Source of the DNA: Rhodobacteraceae bacterium 63075
Lineage (GTDB): Bacteria; Pseudomonadota; Alphaproteobacteria; Rhodobacterales; Rhodobacteraceae
Length of the DNA: 64,000 bases
Assembly (NCBI GenBank): GCA_003417655.1
Contig: QVMW01000001.1
Span: forward strand, 62,001 to 126,000
Direction of reading: 5' to 3'
Below the pieces are notes generated by a model, which saw only the letters and a list, made by a program, of their open reading frames with translations, was not told the origin of the DNA and did not search any database. Both the position numbers and the translations under genes were made by a program. This document shows, piece after piece, positions 8,636 to 19,163 of the stretch (positions are counted from its first letter, which is position 1; the number at the start of each line of letters is the position of its first letter).

Positions 8636-11113
8636 ATGAGCGATAGCGACGGCAAAAAAACACTTGGACTGCGCAGCGGACCACGCTCCGGGAATGTGAA
8701 GCAGAGCTTCAGCCACGGGCGCACTAAGAATGTCGTGGTGGAAACGAAGCGCAAGCGCGTTGTCGTACCAAAGCCAGGCGCCAAACCGGCTTCCGACCCT
8801 TCGGATGGCTCCAAGGGTGCATCGAAGCCGCAAACGCGGCCTGACGGAATCACGGATTCGGAGATGGACCGCCGCCTGAAAGCCGTTCAGGCCGCGAAAG
8901 CCCGAGAAGCCGAGGAGCAGGCCCAACGCGAAGCCGAGGAAAAGCAACGCGAAGAAGAGCGGCAGCGCCGCCGGCAGGAAACCGAGGCCAAGGAACGCGA
9001 AGAGCGGGAACGTGAAGAGCGCGCCCGCGCGAAAGCCGCAGAGGAAGAGCGAAAGGCGAAGGAAGCCGCAGAAGCTGCCAAGCAAGCAGCAGCAGCCCCC
9101 GCCGAAGATCCGGGCCACCCCGCAGCCAAGCAACCAGCAGCTGATCGCCGCAAGCCTGAGAAGGCGCGCGAAGATCGCAGCAAGAGCGGCAAGGGCGCGC
9201 GTGACAGCGGCCGCCGCAGCGGCAAGCTGACACTCAACCAGGCACTATCCGGCGGTGAAGGCGGGCGACAGCGCTCTATGGCCGCGATGAAGCGCCAGCA
9301 GGAACGCGCGCGCCAGAAAGCCATGGGCCAGCAGGTCGAGCGCGAGAAGATCGTGCGCGAAGTTCAGCTTCCCGAGGCCATCGTTGTCAGCGAGCTCGCG
9401 GGCCGCATGGCGGAGCGCGTCGCCGATGTGGTCAAGTCGCTGATGAACATGGGCATGATGGTCACTCAGAACCAGACAATCGACGCCGACACGGCCGAGC
9501 TCATCATCGAGGAGTTCGGGCATAGGGTTGTCCGCGTGTCGGACTCCGATGTCGAGGACGTGATCAAGGAAGTCGAGGACAAGGAATCAGACCTCGAGCC
9601 GCGCCCCCCTGTCATCACGATCATGGGGCATGTCGACCACGGCAAGACATCGCTTCTCGATGCGATCCGCAACGCGAAAGTCGTCTCCGGCGAGGCAGGC
9701 GGCATCACCCAGCATATCGGGGCCTACCAGGTCACGACCGACAGTGGGGCGGTTCTCAGCTTCCTCGATACACCGGGCCACGCGGCCTTCACGTCGATGC
9801 GCTCGCGCGGCGCACAGGTCACTGACATCGTGGTGCTTGTCATCGCGGCCGACGATGCCGTGATGCCGCAGACTGTCGAGGCGATAAATCACGCCAAGGC
9901 AGCAGATGTTCCGATGATCATCGCGATCAACAAGGTCGACAAGCCCGATGCCGACCCGGACAAGGCCCGCACCGACCTGCTTCAGCACGAGGTTATCGTC
10001 GAAAAGCTCTCCGGCGATGTGCAGGATGTGGAAGTTTCGGCCATCACGGGTCAGGGGCTCGACGAGCTTCTCGAAGCCATCGCGCTACAAGCCGAGATCC
10101 TCGAGTTGAAAGCCAACCCGAACCGTGCCGCCGAAGGCGCAGTGATCGAGGCCCAGCTCGATATCGGCCGCGGCCCTGTGGCGACGGTTCTGATCCAGAA
10201 AGGCACGCTCAAGCAAGGCGATATCTTCGTCGTCGGCGAGCAATACGGCAAGGTTCGTGCGCTCATCAACGACAAGGGCGAACGCGTCAAGGAAGCCGGA
10301 CCTTCCGTGCCTGTTGAAGTTCTCGGCCTCAACGGCACGCCGGAAGCCGGCGATGTGCTCAACGTGACCGACACGGAAGCACAGGCCCGCGAGATTGCCG
10401 AGTATCGCAAGAACGCCGCCAAGGAAAAACGCGCGGCTGAAGGCGCGGCCACGACCCTCGAGCAGCTCATGGCCCAGGCGAAGGAGAACGAGAACCTCAC
10501 CGAGATGCCGATCGTGGTCAAGGCCGACGTGCAGGGCTCCGCCGAAGCGATCGTTCAGGCGATGGAGAAGATCGGCAACGAGGAAGTTCGTGTGCGCGTG
10601 CTTCACTCCGGCGTCGGTGCCATCACCGAGAGCGATATCGGGCTGGCCGAAGCCTCCGGCGCGCCTGTCTTCGGGTTTAACGTGCGGGCCAACGCCCCTG
10701 CACGCAACAGCGCCAACCAGAAGGGCGTCGAAATCCGCTACTACAGCGTGATCTACGACCTCGTCGACGATGTGAAACAGGCCGCAAGCGGGCTTCTGTC
10801 TGCTGAGATCCGTGAGAACTTCATCGGCTACGCCGAGATCAAGGAAGTCTTCAAGGTAACGGGAGTTGGCAAGGTTGCCGGCTGTCTCGTGACCGAGGGC
10901 ATCGCGCGTCGCAGCGCCGGTGTGCGGCTTCTGCGTGATGACGTGGTGATTCACGAAGGCACGTTGAAAACGCTCAAGCGCTTCAAGGATGAAGTTTCCG
11001 AGGTTCAATCCGGCCAGGAATGCGGCATGGCCTTCGCAGCCTATGAGGATATCCGCCCTGGTGACGTCATCGAGATCTTCGAGCGCGAGGAAGTCGAGCG
11101 CAACCTCGACTGA
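8636..11113 (+). CDS. infB: translation initiation factor IF-2
   Basis: IF-2 is the GTPase that brings initiator fMet-tRNA to the 30S subunit and promotes subunit joining. The 825-residue protein has an alphaproteobacterial IF-2-associated N-terminus and a very long charged, alanine/lysine/glutamate-rich linker (about residues 80-190). The conserved IF2_N segment ([19 protein letters not shown]) follows. The G domain has G1 [11 protein letters not shown] (about 332), G3 DTPGHAAF and G4 [11 protein letters not shown]-terminal domains include [18 protein letters not shown] and the fMet-tRNA-binding domain ending [11 protein letters not shown]. It closes the rimP operon and is followed by a strong terminator. 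Confidence 0.98.
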   Translation: MSDSDGKKTLGLRSGPRSGNVKQSFSHGRTKNVVVETKRKRVVVPKPGAKPASDPSDGSKGASKPQTRPDGITDSEMDRRLKAVQAAKAREAEEQAQREAEEKQREEERQRRRQETEAKEREEREREERARAKAAEEERKAKEAAEAAKQAAAAPAEDPGHPAAKQPAADRRKPEKAREDRSKSGKGARDSGRRSGKLTLNQALSGGEGGRQRSMAAMKRQQERARQKAMGQQVEREKIVREVQLPEAIVVSELAGRMAERVADVVKSLMNMGMMVTQNQTIDADTAELIIEEFGHRVVRVSDSDVEDVIKEVEDKESDLEPRPPVITIMGHVDHGKTSLLDAIRNAKVVSGEAGGITQHIGAYQVTTDSGAVLSFLDTPGHAAFTSMRSRGAQVTDIVVLVIAADDAVMPQTVEAINHAKAADVPMIIAINKVDKPDADPDKARTDLLQHEVIVEKLSGDVQDVEVSAITGQGLDELLEAIALQAEILELKANPNRAAEGAVIEAQLDIGRGPVATVLIQKGTLKQGDIFVVGEQYGKVRALINDKGERVKEAGPSVPVEVLGLNGTPEAGDVLNVTDTEAQAREIAEYRKNAAKEKRAAEGAATTLEQLMAQAKENENLTEMPIVVKADVQGSAEAIVQAMEKIGNEEVRVRVLHSGVGAITESDIGLAEASGAPVFGFNVRANAPARNSANQKGVEIRYYSVIYDLVDDVKQAASGLLSAEIRENFIGYAEIKEVFKVTGVGKVAGCLVTEGIARRSAGVRLLRDDVVIHEGTLKTLKRFKDEVSEVQSGQECGMAFAAYEDIRPGDVIEIFEREEVERNLD

Positions 11114-11134
11114 CGTTGCAGCGGATTCCAACTG

Positions 11135-11167
11135 AAAAGGCCGGTGCCACAGCGCGCCGGCCTTTTT
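11135..11167. terminator. bidirectional terminator between infB and mutT
   Basis: AAAAGGCCGG (11135-11144) pairs with CCGGCCTTTT (11157-11166) around a 12-base loop. T-runs occur on both strands, so it can end both the infB transcript and the convergent mutT transcript. Confidence 0.88.
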
Positions 11168-11170
11168 CGT

Positions 11171-11569
11171 TCAGAGCCAGTCGCGCAGGATCGGTATGAG
11201 CGGAATGTCGGCTTCGGGCATCGGATAGTCCCGCAGGTCGCGCGCGCGGACCCACTTGAGCGCCTGGCCCTCTTTCGGCGAGAGGTCGCCTTGCCATTTG
11301 CGACAGGCAAACAGCGGCATCAGCAGGTGAAAATCCTCGTAGCTGTGCGACGCGAAGGTGAGCGGGGCGAGGCAACTGTTCCATGTCTCGATGCCCAGCT
11401 CTTCGTGCAGCTCCCGAACGAGCGCGCTTTCCGGGGTCTCGCCCGGCTCGACCTTGCCGCCGGGGAACTCCCAAAGGCCCGCCATGGGCTTGCCCTCTGG
11501 CCGCTGCGCGAGAAGGACGCGGTCATCGCGATCGAGAAGCGCCACGGCCGATACGAGCACGACCTTCAC
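11171..11569 (-). CDS. mutT: 8-oxo-dGTP diphosphatase MutT (Nudix)
   Basis: Nudix hydrolase of 132 residues that sanitises oxidised guanine nucleotides. The Nudix box runs from GGKVEPGE through REL to HEELGI at about residues 34-56 and keeps all metal-binding glutamates. The neighbouring LAQRPEGKPMAGLWEFPGG matches the MutT subfamily. The start is taken as GTG at 11569, which forms a GTGA overlap with the argJ stop and gives a protein of MutT length. A longer reading to 11617 would run into argJ codons. It is the third gene of a ppiC-type foldase/argJ/mutT unit. The ADP-ribose-type Nudix class is less likely, given the WEFPGG and the size. Confidence 0.92.
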   Translation of the reverse strand: MKVVLVSAVALLDRDDRVLLAQRPEGKPMAGLWEFPGGKVEPGETPESALVRELHEELGIETWNSCLAPLTFASHSYEDFHLLMPLFACRKWQGDLSPKEGQALKWVRARDLRDYPMPEADIPLIPILRDWL

Positions 11570-12795
11570 GAGCGATAATCCGCATTGATCGAGATGTAGC
11601 CATGCGTCAGATCGCAAGTCCAGACAGTCGACTGCCCGCCGCCAAGGCCGATATCGACCTTGATGACGATCTCTTCACCTTTCATATGCGCCGCCGCATC
11701 AGCCTCGACATAATCTGGGCTCACCCAGCCATCCTTGGCAACCAAAACGTCACCGAAAGAAATGCTCAGCGCATCGCGATCGGCTGCTGCGCCGGACTTG
11801 CCGACCGCCATCACGACCCGGCCCCAGTTCGGGTCTTCTCCGGCGACCGCCGTCTTCACGAGCGGCGAGTTCGCGATGGCCATGGCATGGGTGCGGGCGT
11901 CGCTGTCATTCGCCGCGCCGGTGACTTGCACCTCAACGAACTTCGTTGCGCCCTCGCCATCGCGGACGACTTGATGCGCCAGGTCCAGCATCACGCGCTG
12001 AAGGGCGTCCCGGAACGCCGCATCGTCCACCGAAACCTCTGCATCGCTTTTGCCCGTGGCACACAGAAGGAGCGTGTCAGATGTCGAGGTATCGCTGTCG
12101 ACAGTGATCGAATTGAAGGTCGGCCCCGTCAAGTCGGAGAGCATCGCCTGCAAGTCCGGTCGGCTCACTTTCGCATCGGTAAAGATGTAGACAAGCATGG
12201 TCGCCATGTCCGGGGCGATCATGCCGGAGCCCTTCGCGATCCCGGCGATGTTCACATCCTTGCCGTCAATTCGCAGCTTCGCCGATGCACCTTTGGCGAA
12301 AGTGTCCGTCGTCATGATCGCATCGGCAGCGCCTCGGAGCGCTTGCTCCGACAGGCCGTCATGAAGCTCGCTGACTTTCGCGGTGATGCGGTCATGCGGC
12401 AATCGCTCGCCGATCACGCCTGTCGAGCTGGTGAATACGCGCTCAGCAGGCAGGCCCGTCACGCGGGCGACCTCCTCGCAAATCGCGGCGACGGATTGCT
12501 CTCCGGCGCGACCCGTGAAGGCATTCGAATTTCCCGAATTGACGATGATCGCGGCACCTTCATCGCCGTGGCACGCGATCTTTTTCTGGCAGTCGAGCAC
12601 ATTCGCCGAGCGTGTCGCAGAACGGGTGAAAACGCCTGCGACTGTCGTGCCCGGATCGAGCACCGCCAACATGACATCGGCGCGGCCGGTATACTTTACA
12701 CCGGCGGCAACAGAGGCAAAACGCGCTCCAGCCACCACCGGCAATTCCGGAAACCGCTCAGGTGCCAGCGGAGAGACATACTCGATCCTAGCCAA
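11566..12795 (-). CDS. argJ: bifunctional ornithine acetyltransferase/N-acetylglutamate synthase
   Basis: ArgJ moves the acetyl group from N-acetylornithine to glutamate, recycling it in arginine synthesis; the bifunctional type also uses acetyl-CoA. The 409-residue precursor shows VFTRSATRSANVLDC, STGVIGERLP and the self-cleavage region KGSGMIAPDMATMLVYIFTD. The threonine of ATML becomes the nucleophile of the beta chain after autoproteolysis (about residue 195). The C-terminal GKSDAEVSVDDAAFRDAL and DLTHGYISINADYRS are conserved. It lies four bases after the foldase gene and overlaps mutT by four bases. Confidence 0.96.
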   Translation of the reverse strand: MARIEYVSPLAPERFPELPVVAGARFASVAAGVKYTGRADVMLAVLDPGTTVAGVFTRSATRSANVLDCQKKIACHGDEGAAIIVNSGNSNAFTGRAGEQSVAAICEEVARVTGLPAERVFTSSTGVIGERLPHDRITAKVSELHDGLSEQALRGAADAIMTTDTFAKGASAKLRIDGKDVNIAGIAKGSGMIAPDMATMLVYIFTDAKVSRPDLQAMLSDLTGPTFNSITVDSDTSTSDTLLLCATGKSDAEVSVDDAAFRDALQRVMLDLAHQVVRDGEGATKFVEVQVTGAANDSDARTHAMAIANSPLVKTAVAGEDPNWGRVVMAVGKSGAAADRDALSISFGDVLVAKDGWVSPDYVEADAAAHMKGEEIVIKVDIGLGGGQSTVWTCDLTHGYISINADYRS

Positions 12796-12799
12796 GCGA

Positions 12800-13654
12800 T
12801 TACTCCGCGATCATGTCGTCTTGGCTGAGCATCGACGGGTCGATCTCTTGGCTTGACTTGATATCGACATTGCCAAGCTTCCTGAGCCGCTCAATCTCTT
12901 TCTCGATCAGCTCATTGAAGAGTTCGCTTTCCAGCTCGGCCTTCACCGACTCGAATTCGGGCTTGTCGGCAAGGCGCGACTCGTTGAGCTTGATTACGTG
13001 CCAGCCAAACTGCGTCTGGACCGGGTCAGACACCGCCCCGTCTTCCATTTCGGCCACGGCGTCCTCGAACGGGGCAACCATCATACCCTTGCTGAACCAG
13101 CCCAGATCACCGCCATTCGGCCCGGAAGGCCCCGTCGAATGCTCCTTCGCGAGCTCCGCAAAATCAGCGCCACCCTCAAGCTCGGTCACGAGAGCCTCTG
13201 CCTCTTCCTCGGTCTCGACCAGAATATGAGCCGCTTTGTATTCCCGGTCCGGTTCGGCCTCTGCGTATTTGTTCTCATAGGCTTGTTTTAGAGCCGCGTC
13301 GGTGATTCCCTCTTCAGCGATCTGCTCGATCACGACCGAAGCCACGAGCGAACGGCGATCGTTTTCAAGACGGCGCTGAAGATCTGTCGGGAGTTCGCCC
13401 TCGAAACGGTCTGCCAGCACGGCCTGGTTCACGAGCTGGTCGAGGATCGCCTGGTAGAGCACATCATCCGGCAACTGGCGGTATTGATCGGGCAAGCCGT
13501 TGCGCGCAATCAACATGTGACCCAGTGTGATTTCCGTTCCATTCACAGTCGCAACGACGGTGTCTCGGCTCGTGTTCTCATCCTGGGCGAATGCCGTGCC
13601 GGCGCAAAGCGTGAATGCCGCTGCGAGCGTGGCGAGTTTGAACTGTTTTGACAT
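12800..13654 (-). CDS. periplasmic parvulin-type peptidyl-prolyl isomerase
   Basis: Exported foldase of the PpiC/SurA/PrsA type, about 284 residues. The N-terminus MSKQFKLATLAAAFTLCAG followed by TAFAQ is a clear Sec signal peptide with an AFA-Q cleavage site. The mid region has SurA_N-like helices (LDQLVNQAVLADRF). The rotamase domain shows YKAAHILVETEEEAEAL, EHSTGPSGPNGGDLGWFSKG and VQTQFGWHVIKL at about residues 130-225, the diagnostic parvulin motifs. A charged helix with EKEIERLRKLG follows. Two ATG codons are adjacent; I prefer the second (13654) because AAGGA is then seven bases away. It is divergent from secA, which exports such proteins, and is first in an operon with argJ and mutT. 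Confidence 0.9.
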   Translation of the reverse strand: MSKQFKLATLAAAFTLCAGTAFAQDENTSRDTVVATVNGTEITLGHMLIARNGLPDQYRQLPDDVLYQAILDQLVNQAVLADRFEGELPTDLQRRLENDRRSLVASVVIEQIAEEGITDAALKQAYENKYAEAEPDREYKAAHILVETEEEAEALVTELEGGADFAELAKEHSTGPSGPNGGDLGWFSKGMMVAPFEDAVAEMEDGAVSDPVQTQFGWHVIKLNESRLADKPEFESVKAELESELFNELIEKEIERLRKLGNVDIKSSQEIDPSMLSQDDMIAE

Positions 13655-13692
13655 CATGTTTCCTTTGTATCCTGTCAGATCAGGGCCTGACG

Positions 13693-13721
13693 TTGACACT
13701 GCTTGGGCTGCCCCTTACATC
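13693..13721 (+). promoter_or_regulatory. candidate sigma-70 promoter of secA
   Basis: A perfect TTGACA (13693-13698) is followed after 17 bases by TACATC (13716-13721), in the gap between the divergent foldase gene and secA. The -35 and spacing are ideal and the -10 is weak. This is a prediction only. Confidence 0.4.
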
Positions 13722-13828
13722 GCCTTAAGGCCAAGGCTCACTGACTTTTCCCAGCCGTTGTATGACGCGCATTTTCTCGGGGCAAGTAGATGTCTCGGCA
13801 TCGTGATAATGATCTGATCGGACGGAAT

Positions 13829-16528
13829 ATGCTTGGACTTGGAACTCTCTCCAAAAAGGTATTCGGCACGCCGAATGACCGCAAGGTGAAGGCTGTGAAA
13901 CCCTTGGTCGCAAAGGTAAATGCGCTTGAGGAAGAGTTCGAAAAGCTGAGCGATGAACAGCTTGTCGAGAAGACAGCCGAGTTCCGGAAGCGCCTCGAGG
14001 GAGGTGAAACCGTCGACGATCTGCTCCCCGAGGCCTTCGCAAACTGCCGCGAGGCCGCCAAGCGCGCACTCGGGCTGCGCGCATTCGATGTTCAGCTCAT
14101 GGGCGGAATTTTCCTCCATCAGGGCAATATCTCGGAAATGAAGACGGGAGAGGGCAAGACACTTGTCGCCACTTTCCCCGCCTATCTCAACGCCCTGCCG
14201 GGCAAGGGTGTTCACATCGTCACGGTGAATGACTACCTCGCCAAGCGGGATGCCGAATGGATGGGAATCGTATTTTCCGCTCTCGGCATGACGACAGGCG
14301 TCGTCTACCCGCAACAGCCCGAAGACGAGAAGGCCGCGGCCTATGCCTCGGACATCACCTACGCGACGAACAACGAACTCGGCTTCGACTACTTGCGCGA
14401 CAACATGAAATCCGAGCTGAGCCAGATAAATCAGAAGCACCATCACTATGCGATCGTCGACGAAGTTGATTCCATCCTGATCGATGAGGCACGGACGCCG
14501 CTGATCATCTCGGGCCCGGCGGAAGACCGGTCGGATCTTTACGTGACCATAGACAAGCTCATCCCCGAGCTGACCGACGAACACTTCACGCTCGACGAAA
14601 AGACTAGGAATGTGACCTTCAGCGACGAGGGCAATGAGTTCCTCGAAGCGCTTTTGCACAAGAACGAGCTGCTCGAGGAAGAGCAGAGCCTTTACGACCC
14701 GGAAAGCACGACCATCGTGCATCATGTCAACCAGGGCCTGCGCGCGCACAAGCTGTTCACCAAGGACAAGGACTATATCGTCCGTGACGGTGACGTTGTC
14801 CTGATTGACGAGTTCACCGGCCGCATGATGCCCGGCCGCCGCCTTTCGGAAGGTCTGCACCAGGCCATCGAAGCCAAGGAAGGCTGCGACATCCAGCCCG
14901 AGAACGTCACCCTCGCGCAGGTGACCTTCCAGAACTACTTCCGTCTCTATGACAAGCTTTCCGGCATGACCGGCACCGCCGCGACAGAGGCCGAGGAATT
15001 CATGGAGATTTATGGTCTCGGCGTTGTCGAGGTACCGACGAACAAGCCAATCGCCCGGATTGACGACGACGATGCCGTCTACCGGACCGCGCAGGAAAAA
15101 TACGACGCGATCATCGAAGCGATCAAGGAAGCGAATGAAAAGGGTCAGCCGCTGCTTGTCGGGACGACATCTATCGAGAAATCGGAACTCCTCAGCCAAT
15201 TGCTGACCGAGGCTGGCGTGAAGCACAATGTGCTCAATGCGCGCCAGCACGAGAAGGAGGCGCAGATCATCGCCGATGCCGGCAAGCTGGGTGCTGTCAC
15301 AATCGCGACCAACATGGCCGGGCGTGGGACGGACATCAAGCTTGGCGGCAATGCCGAATTCAAGGTTATGGAAGCCATCGCCGCCGACCCCGACGGTGAC
15401 CCGGAGGAAATCCGCGAGCGGATCGAGGCTGAACACGAGGACTGGGAACAGAAGGTCAAGGATGCGGGCGGCCTCTTCGTTCTGGCCACAGAACGCCACG
15501 AGAGCCGCCGGATCGACAACCAGCTCCGCGGCCGCTCCGGCCGGCAAGGTGATCCGGGACGGTCGGCATTCTTCCTGAGCCTCGAAGACGACCTCATGCG
15601 CATCTTCGGCTCCGAGCGTCTCGACAAGGTTCTCTCGTCGCTGGGCATGAAGGAAGGCGAAGCGATCGTGCACCCCTGGGTGAACAAGTCTCTCGAGCGC
15701 GCGCAGGCGAAGGTCGAAGGGCGCAACTTCGATATTCGTAAGCAGCTTCTCAAATTTGACGACGTCATGAACGAGCAGCGGAAGGTCATCTTCAAGCAGC
15801 GCCGTGACATCATGGAAGCCGAGGATCTTTCTGTCATCGTGAAAGACATGCGCGATCAGATGATCGATGATCTGGTCGACACGCACATGCCGCCCAAGAC
15901 CTATGCAGACCAATGGGACACCGAGGGCCTTTACGCTGCGGTGATCGAGAAACTCGGCATCGACGTTCCCATCATCGCCTGGGCGGATGAGGAAGGCGTG
16001 GACGACGACGTTATCGCCGACCGTCTTGAAGAGGCGGCTGACAAGTTCATAGGCGAAAAAGCCGAGGCCTTTGGTTCCGAAACCATGCGCATGATCGAAA
16101 AACAGGTTCTCCTGCAAACGATCGACAAGAAATGGCGTGAGCATCTCCTGACGCTCGAGCATCTTCGTTCTGTCGTCAGCTTCCGCGGCTACGCCCAGCG
16201 CGACCCGCTCAATGAATACAAGAACGAAGCCTTCCAGCTCTTCGAAGGGATGCTGGACAGCCTGCGCGAGGACGTAACGCAGCAGCTGGCCCAGGTCCGT
16301 CCGCTTTCGGAAGAAGAGCAGCGCGAAGCCATTGAAATGCTTCAGAAACAACAGGCGCAAATGTCCGAAGCTGCGGCATCGGCGGGAACCGACACGCAGC
16401 CCAACCCGGCTGCGGCGGAAGGGTTCGTTGAGGATGACCCATCCACTTGGGGAAACCCCGGCCGTAACGAGCCCTGCCCTTGTGGTAGCGGCAAGAAGTT
16501 CAAGCATTGCCACGGCAGGTTTGTCTGA
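13829..16528 (+). CDS. secA: preprotein translocase ATPase SecA
   Basis: SecA is the motor that drives unfolded preproteins through SecYEG. From ATG at 13829 the protein is 899 residues and begins [19 protein letters not shown], the standard start in this group; an upstream in-frame ATG at 13790 would add 13 atypical residues. Walker A MKTGEGKT is at about 103-110. [19 protein letters not shown] lies in the DEAD motor, and [14 protein letters not shown] and [10 protein letters not shown] are in the second motor domain. A proline- and alanine-rich linker leads to the C-terminal zinc tail [17 protein letters not shown], which binds SecB and the ribosome. Confidence 0.98.
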   Translation: MLGLGTLSKKVFGTPNDRKVKAVKPLVAKVNALEEEFEKLSDEQLVEKTAEFRKRLEGGETVDDLLPEAFANCREAAKRALGLRAFDVQLMGGIFLHQGNISEMKTGEGKTLVATFPAYLNALPGKGVHIVTVNDYLAKRDAEWMGIVFSALGMTTGVVYPQQPEDEKAAAYASDITYATNNELGFDYLRDNMKSELSQINQKHHHYAIVDEVDSILIDEARTPLIISGPAEDRSDLYVTIDKLIPELTDEHFTLDEKTRNVTFSDEGNEFLEALLHKNELLEEEQSLYDPESTTIVHHVNQGLRAHKLFTKDKDYIVRDGDVVLIDEFTGRMMPGRRLSEGLHQAIEAKEGCDIQPENVTLAQVTFQNYFRLYDKLSGMTGTAATEAEEFMEIYGLGVVEVPTNKPIARIDDDDAVYRTAQEKYDAIIEAIKEANEKGQPLLVGTTSIEKSELLSQLLTEAGVKHNVLNARQHEKEAQIIADAGKLGAVTIATNMAGRGTDIKLGGNAEFKVMEAIAADPDGDPEEIRERIEAEHEDWEQKVKDAGGLFVLATERHESRRIDNQLRGRSGRQGDPGRSAFFLSLEDDLMRIFGSERLDKVLSSLGMKEGEAIVHPWVNKSLERAQAKVEGRNFDIRKQLLKFDDVMNEQRKVIFKQRRDIMEAEDLSVIVKDMRDQMIDDLVDTHMPPKTYADQWDTEGLYAAVIEKLGIDVPIIAWADEEGVDDDVIADRLEEAADKFIGEKAEAFGSETMRMIEKQVLLQTIDKKWREHLLTLEHLRSVVSFRGYAQRDPLNEYKNEAFQLFEGMLDSLREDVTQQLAQVRPLSEEEQREAIEMLQKQQAQMSEAAASAGTDTQPNPAAAEGFVEDDPSTWGNPGRNEPCPCGSGKKFKHCHGRFV

Positions 16529-16542
16529 CAGCGCTGCATTTC

Positions 16543-16575
16543 AGGCGGAGAAAAGCCTGATTGACTCCGCCTTTC
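16543..16575 (+). terminator. weak intrinsic terminator after secA
   Basis: AGGCGGAG (16543-16550) pairs with CTCCGCCT (16565-16572) around a 14-base loop and is followed by TT. The T tract is short, so termination may be partial. Confidence 0.5.
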
Positions 16576-16639
16576 TGCCGCAAGGCTGCCTGAATTATTA
16601 CCGACACTGTCTCCTGACCCATTATAGGCGGAGGCAGTC

Positions 16640-17578
16640 ATGCCCGATTACAAGCGCTATGGAATCGCGGGTGCAACGTTCGCGACGATCCTGCTGACCG
16701 GACAGGTCATGCAGATGAACGCCTCGACAGAGCAAACCACTGTTGCGGAAGTTCAGTCCATGCCCCTGCCGGTCGAGATTTCCGACATCGAGCTGACGTC
16801 CTCGGAGTCCGACGAAGCTGTCGTTACCGCAGCGTTGGATGCTGGCGCTCAGGCCACTTCTGCACCAGCCGAACAAACCGCGCCAGCGGCAATCGAGGCA
16901 TGCCAATCCAAGTTGGTTGCGCGCCCCGTTGCTGCGGCCATCGTGGACCTTGAGCTTGAAGCACCTTGCGCTCCGAATGAACGTATCGTCATCCATCACA
17001 ATGGGATGATGTTTGCCGAGGCGACAAATTCGGAGGGCTCGCTTTCCCTGAAGGTCCCGGCCCTGAACAAGACTGCGGTATTCATTGCATCCTTCGCAAA
17101 CGGCGACGGCGCGGTCGCAACGACGGCCGTGAAGGAAATCGCCAGTTTCGATCGGGCCGTGGTTCAGATGCAGGGCGAGTCTGGCATCGGCCTTCATGCG
17201 CTCGAGTTCGGCGCAGAGTACGATGACGCCGGCCACATCTCGGCCGCCTCTCCAAGAACGGTTGCTGACGGTGCCTCAGGCCATGGAGGCTTCCTGGTCT
17301 CACTTGGAGATCCAACGCTTGAAGCGCCTCTCGTTGCAGAGGTTTATACCTTTCCGACGACGATGACCAAGCAAGCAGGTGATATCGCGCTTAACGTGGA
17401 TATCGAAATCACCGAAGCCAATTGTGACAAGGACATCGAGGCCCAGACGATGCAGATAGGCCAAGGTGCCGATATGCTGGTGCACGACCTCGACCTGACA
17501 ATGCCCGGCTGTGACGCGGTCGGCGACTTTATCATGTTGAAAAAAGTGCTGAATGACCTGAAGGTGGCGTCTAATTAA
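16640..17578 (+). CDS. exported protein of unknown function downstream of secA
   Basis: 312-residue protein that I cannot assign to a known family. The N-terminus (MPDYKRYGIAGATFATILLT...) has one hydrophobic stretch at about residues 8-23, a signal anchor or signal peptide. A threonine/glutamate/alanine-rich, probably disordered segment follows (about 30-85). A folded part begins at EACQSKL, has a second cysteine in EAPCAPNERIVIHH and continues with beta-rich segments such as NSEGSLSLKVPAL. Further cysteines lie in EANCDKDIE and TMPGCDAVG, so one or two periplasmic disulfides are plausible. A GGAGG ribosome-binding site precedes ATG. It sits between secA and the PBP/OmpA fusion gene, 28 bases before the latter, and probably shares its transcript. 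Confidence 0.75.
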   Translation: MPDYKRYGIAGATFATILLTGQVMQMNASTEQTTVAEVQSMPLPVEISDIELTSSESDEAVVTAALDAGAQATSAPAEQTAPAAIEACQSKLVARPVAAAIVDLELEAPCAPNERIVIHHNGMMFAEATNSEGSLSLKVPALNKTAVFIASFANGDGAVATTAVKEIASFDRAVVQMQGESGIGLHALEFGAEYDDAGHISAASPRTVADGASGHGGFLVSLGDPTLEAPLVAEVYTFPTTMTKQAGDIALNVDIEITEANCDKDIEAQTMQIGQGADMLVHDLDLTMPGCDAVGDFIMLKKVLNDLKVASN

Positions 17579-17606
17579 TCGCTGCTGATCGGGGTATGTC
17601 TTGGGC

Positions 17607-19163
17607 ATGATCAAACGTGCGGCGGCTTTCGCCGCACTTTTTCTTTTCGCGACAACCACGATGACCTTGGGTCAGGACGTGACGCTGACGTCGCGTGACG
17701 GGTCTGTCACGGTCACCGGCGACCTGCTTGGCTTCGACGGACAGTTCTATCGCGTCAGAACTGAATTCGGCGAACTGACCGTGGATGGCTCCGGTGTTCT
17801 CTGCGAGGGGCCGGGATGTCCAAACCTGCAAGCCTACGTTGCGGAACTCGATATCTCGGGCGCGCCGGAAATCGGACAGTTGCTGCTGCCGGCGCTGATA
17901 CAGGCCTTCGCAGCGCAAGAAGGGCTTCGCGTCGAGCGGGAGGATGAAAGCGAACGCCGCTTCCTGCTCGAACTCGTTTCAAAGAAAGATAACCATCCGG
18001 TTGCTCGTTTTTACATTCATCTGAACTCAAGTGGAGAGGGCTTTGCCGACTTGCTGGCGAATCAGACCGACATCGTTCTTTCGACAAGGGAGATCACGCC
18101 AGATGAGCGCATGCTCGCACGCAATGCAGGGCTTGGTGATCTTGCGGCGCAGGGACGAGCGCGCGTTCTCGCTCTCGATTCTCTTGTGGCGATCGTCTCC
18201 AATCAGAACCCGGTAAACAACATCAGCATGACTGATCTTTCCGAAATCTATTCGGGAAAGGTTACCAATTGGAAAACGCTCGGGCCGCAGAACGCACCGA
18301 TCACACCTTACCTGCGCAGCTTGCAGTCGGGCGTGGGTCAGTTTACGCTTCGCAAGCTGCGCCTCGAGGGCCCTGACCGGCTTTCGGAGGAGACACTTTT
18401 CTCTCCGCGTGGGATAGGCTTGGCCACGGGGGTTTCTGTCGATCCCTTTGCGCTCGGGCTCGTAAGCCGCTCTGCCAGTCTGAATACCAAGATACTGACA
18501 CTGACAGGGAGCTGCGGGCGCTCGCTCAGGCCGACGCGGCGCAATATCAAGACAGAGGATTACCCGCTTACGGCACCGCTTTTCCTGTATCTTCCGGCGC
18601 GGCGGCTGCCGAAAGTCGCACGCGATTTCCTGACCTATACGCGCAGCCCGGCCGCGCAGCTCGTGATCAGGCGTGCTGGTTTCGTCGATCAGGCTCCGGA
18701 GGAAATCGTCTTGAATTTCCAAGGGGATCGCCTTGCCAATGCCTTTGCGGTCGCGGGTGAAGAGGTTGCGCTTGAAGATGTTCAGGAGATGGTTTCGACC
18801 CTGAGAAAGAAGAAACGGCTCACGACGTCCTTTCGCTTTGAAACTGGTTCGGTCAGGCTCGATGCGCAATCCCGCTCCAACGTGGAGCAATTGGCGACAG
18901 CCCTGGAAGCCGGGATCTACGACGGCCGAGAGCTATATTTCGTTGGTTTCAGCGATGGTCAGGGCGATTCCCGGGCCAATCTGGAAATCTCGCGGCGGCG
19001 GGCTGTTGTTGTCAGAAAGGCCGTGGAGAAGGCTGCGGAGACAGCAGATTTCAACCTGATCAATGTCGATGTTCTGGCCTATGGTGAAGCAATGCCGATG
19101 GCTTGTGATGACACGGCCTGGGGCCGTCAGGTAAACCGGCGCGTGGAAGTCTGGGTGCGCTAA
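17607..19163 (+). CDS. phosphate-binding-protein-like domain fused to OmpA peptidoglycan-binding domain
   Basis: 518-residue envelope protein. The signal peptide reads MIKRAAAFAALFLFATTTMT with cleavage likely after LGQ. A small beta domain (about 25-90) ends with a CEGPGC pair. A PstS-type periplasmic-binding fold follows (about 95-375): LNSSGEGFADLLANQTDIVL, the LSEIYSGKVTNWKTLG motif typical of phosphate-binding proteins, and DFLTYTRSPAAQLVIRRAGF. The C-terminus (about 405-518) is an OmpA-like domain: RFETGSVRLDAQSRSNVEQL, FVGFSDGQGDSRANLEISRR, and NRRVEVWV at the end. The protein could tether a ligand sensor to the cell wall. The ligand is unknown; no PstCAB transporter genes are near. 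ATG at 17607 is preferred over TTG at 17601. The stop overlaps the convergent radC stop. Confidence 0.85.
   Translation: MIKRAAAFAALFLFATTTMTLGQDVTLTSRDGSVTVTGDLLGFDGQFYRVRTEFGELTVDGSGVLCEGPGCPNLQAYVAELDISGAPEIGQLLLPALIQAFAAQEGLRVEREDESERRFLLELVSKKDNHPVARFYIHLNSSGEGFADLLANQTDIVLSTREITPDERMLARNAGLGDLAAQGRARVLALDSLVAIVSNQNPVNNISMTDLSEIYSGKVTNWKTLGPQNAPITPYLRSLQSGVGQFTLRKLRLEGPDRLSEETLFSPRGIGLATGVSVDPFALGLVSRSASLNTKILTLTGSCGRSLRPTRRNIKTEDYPLTAPLFLYLPARRLPKVARDFLTYTRSPAAQLVIRRAGFVDQAPEEIVLNFQGDRLANAFAVAGEEVALEDVQEMVSTLRKKKRLTTSFRFETGSVRLDAQSRSNVEQLATALEAGIYDGRELYFVGFSDGQGDSRANLEISRRRAVVVRKAVEKAAETADFNLINVDVLAYGEAMPMACDDTAWGRQVNRRVEVWVR

Noticed and set aside
13715..16513. A 932-codon open frame on the minus strand opposite secA
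   Set aside because: Shadow of the secA codons; no ribosome-binding site or domain, and secA is certain.
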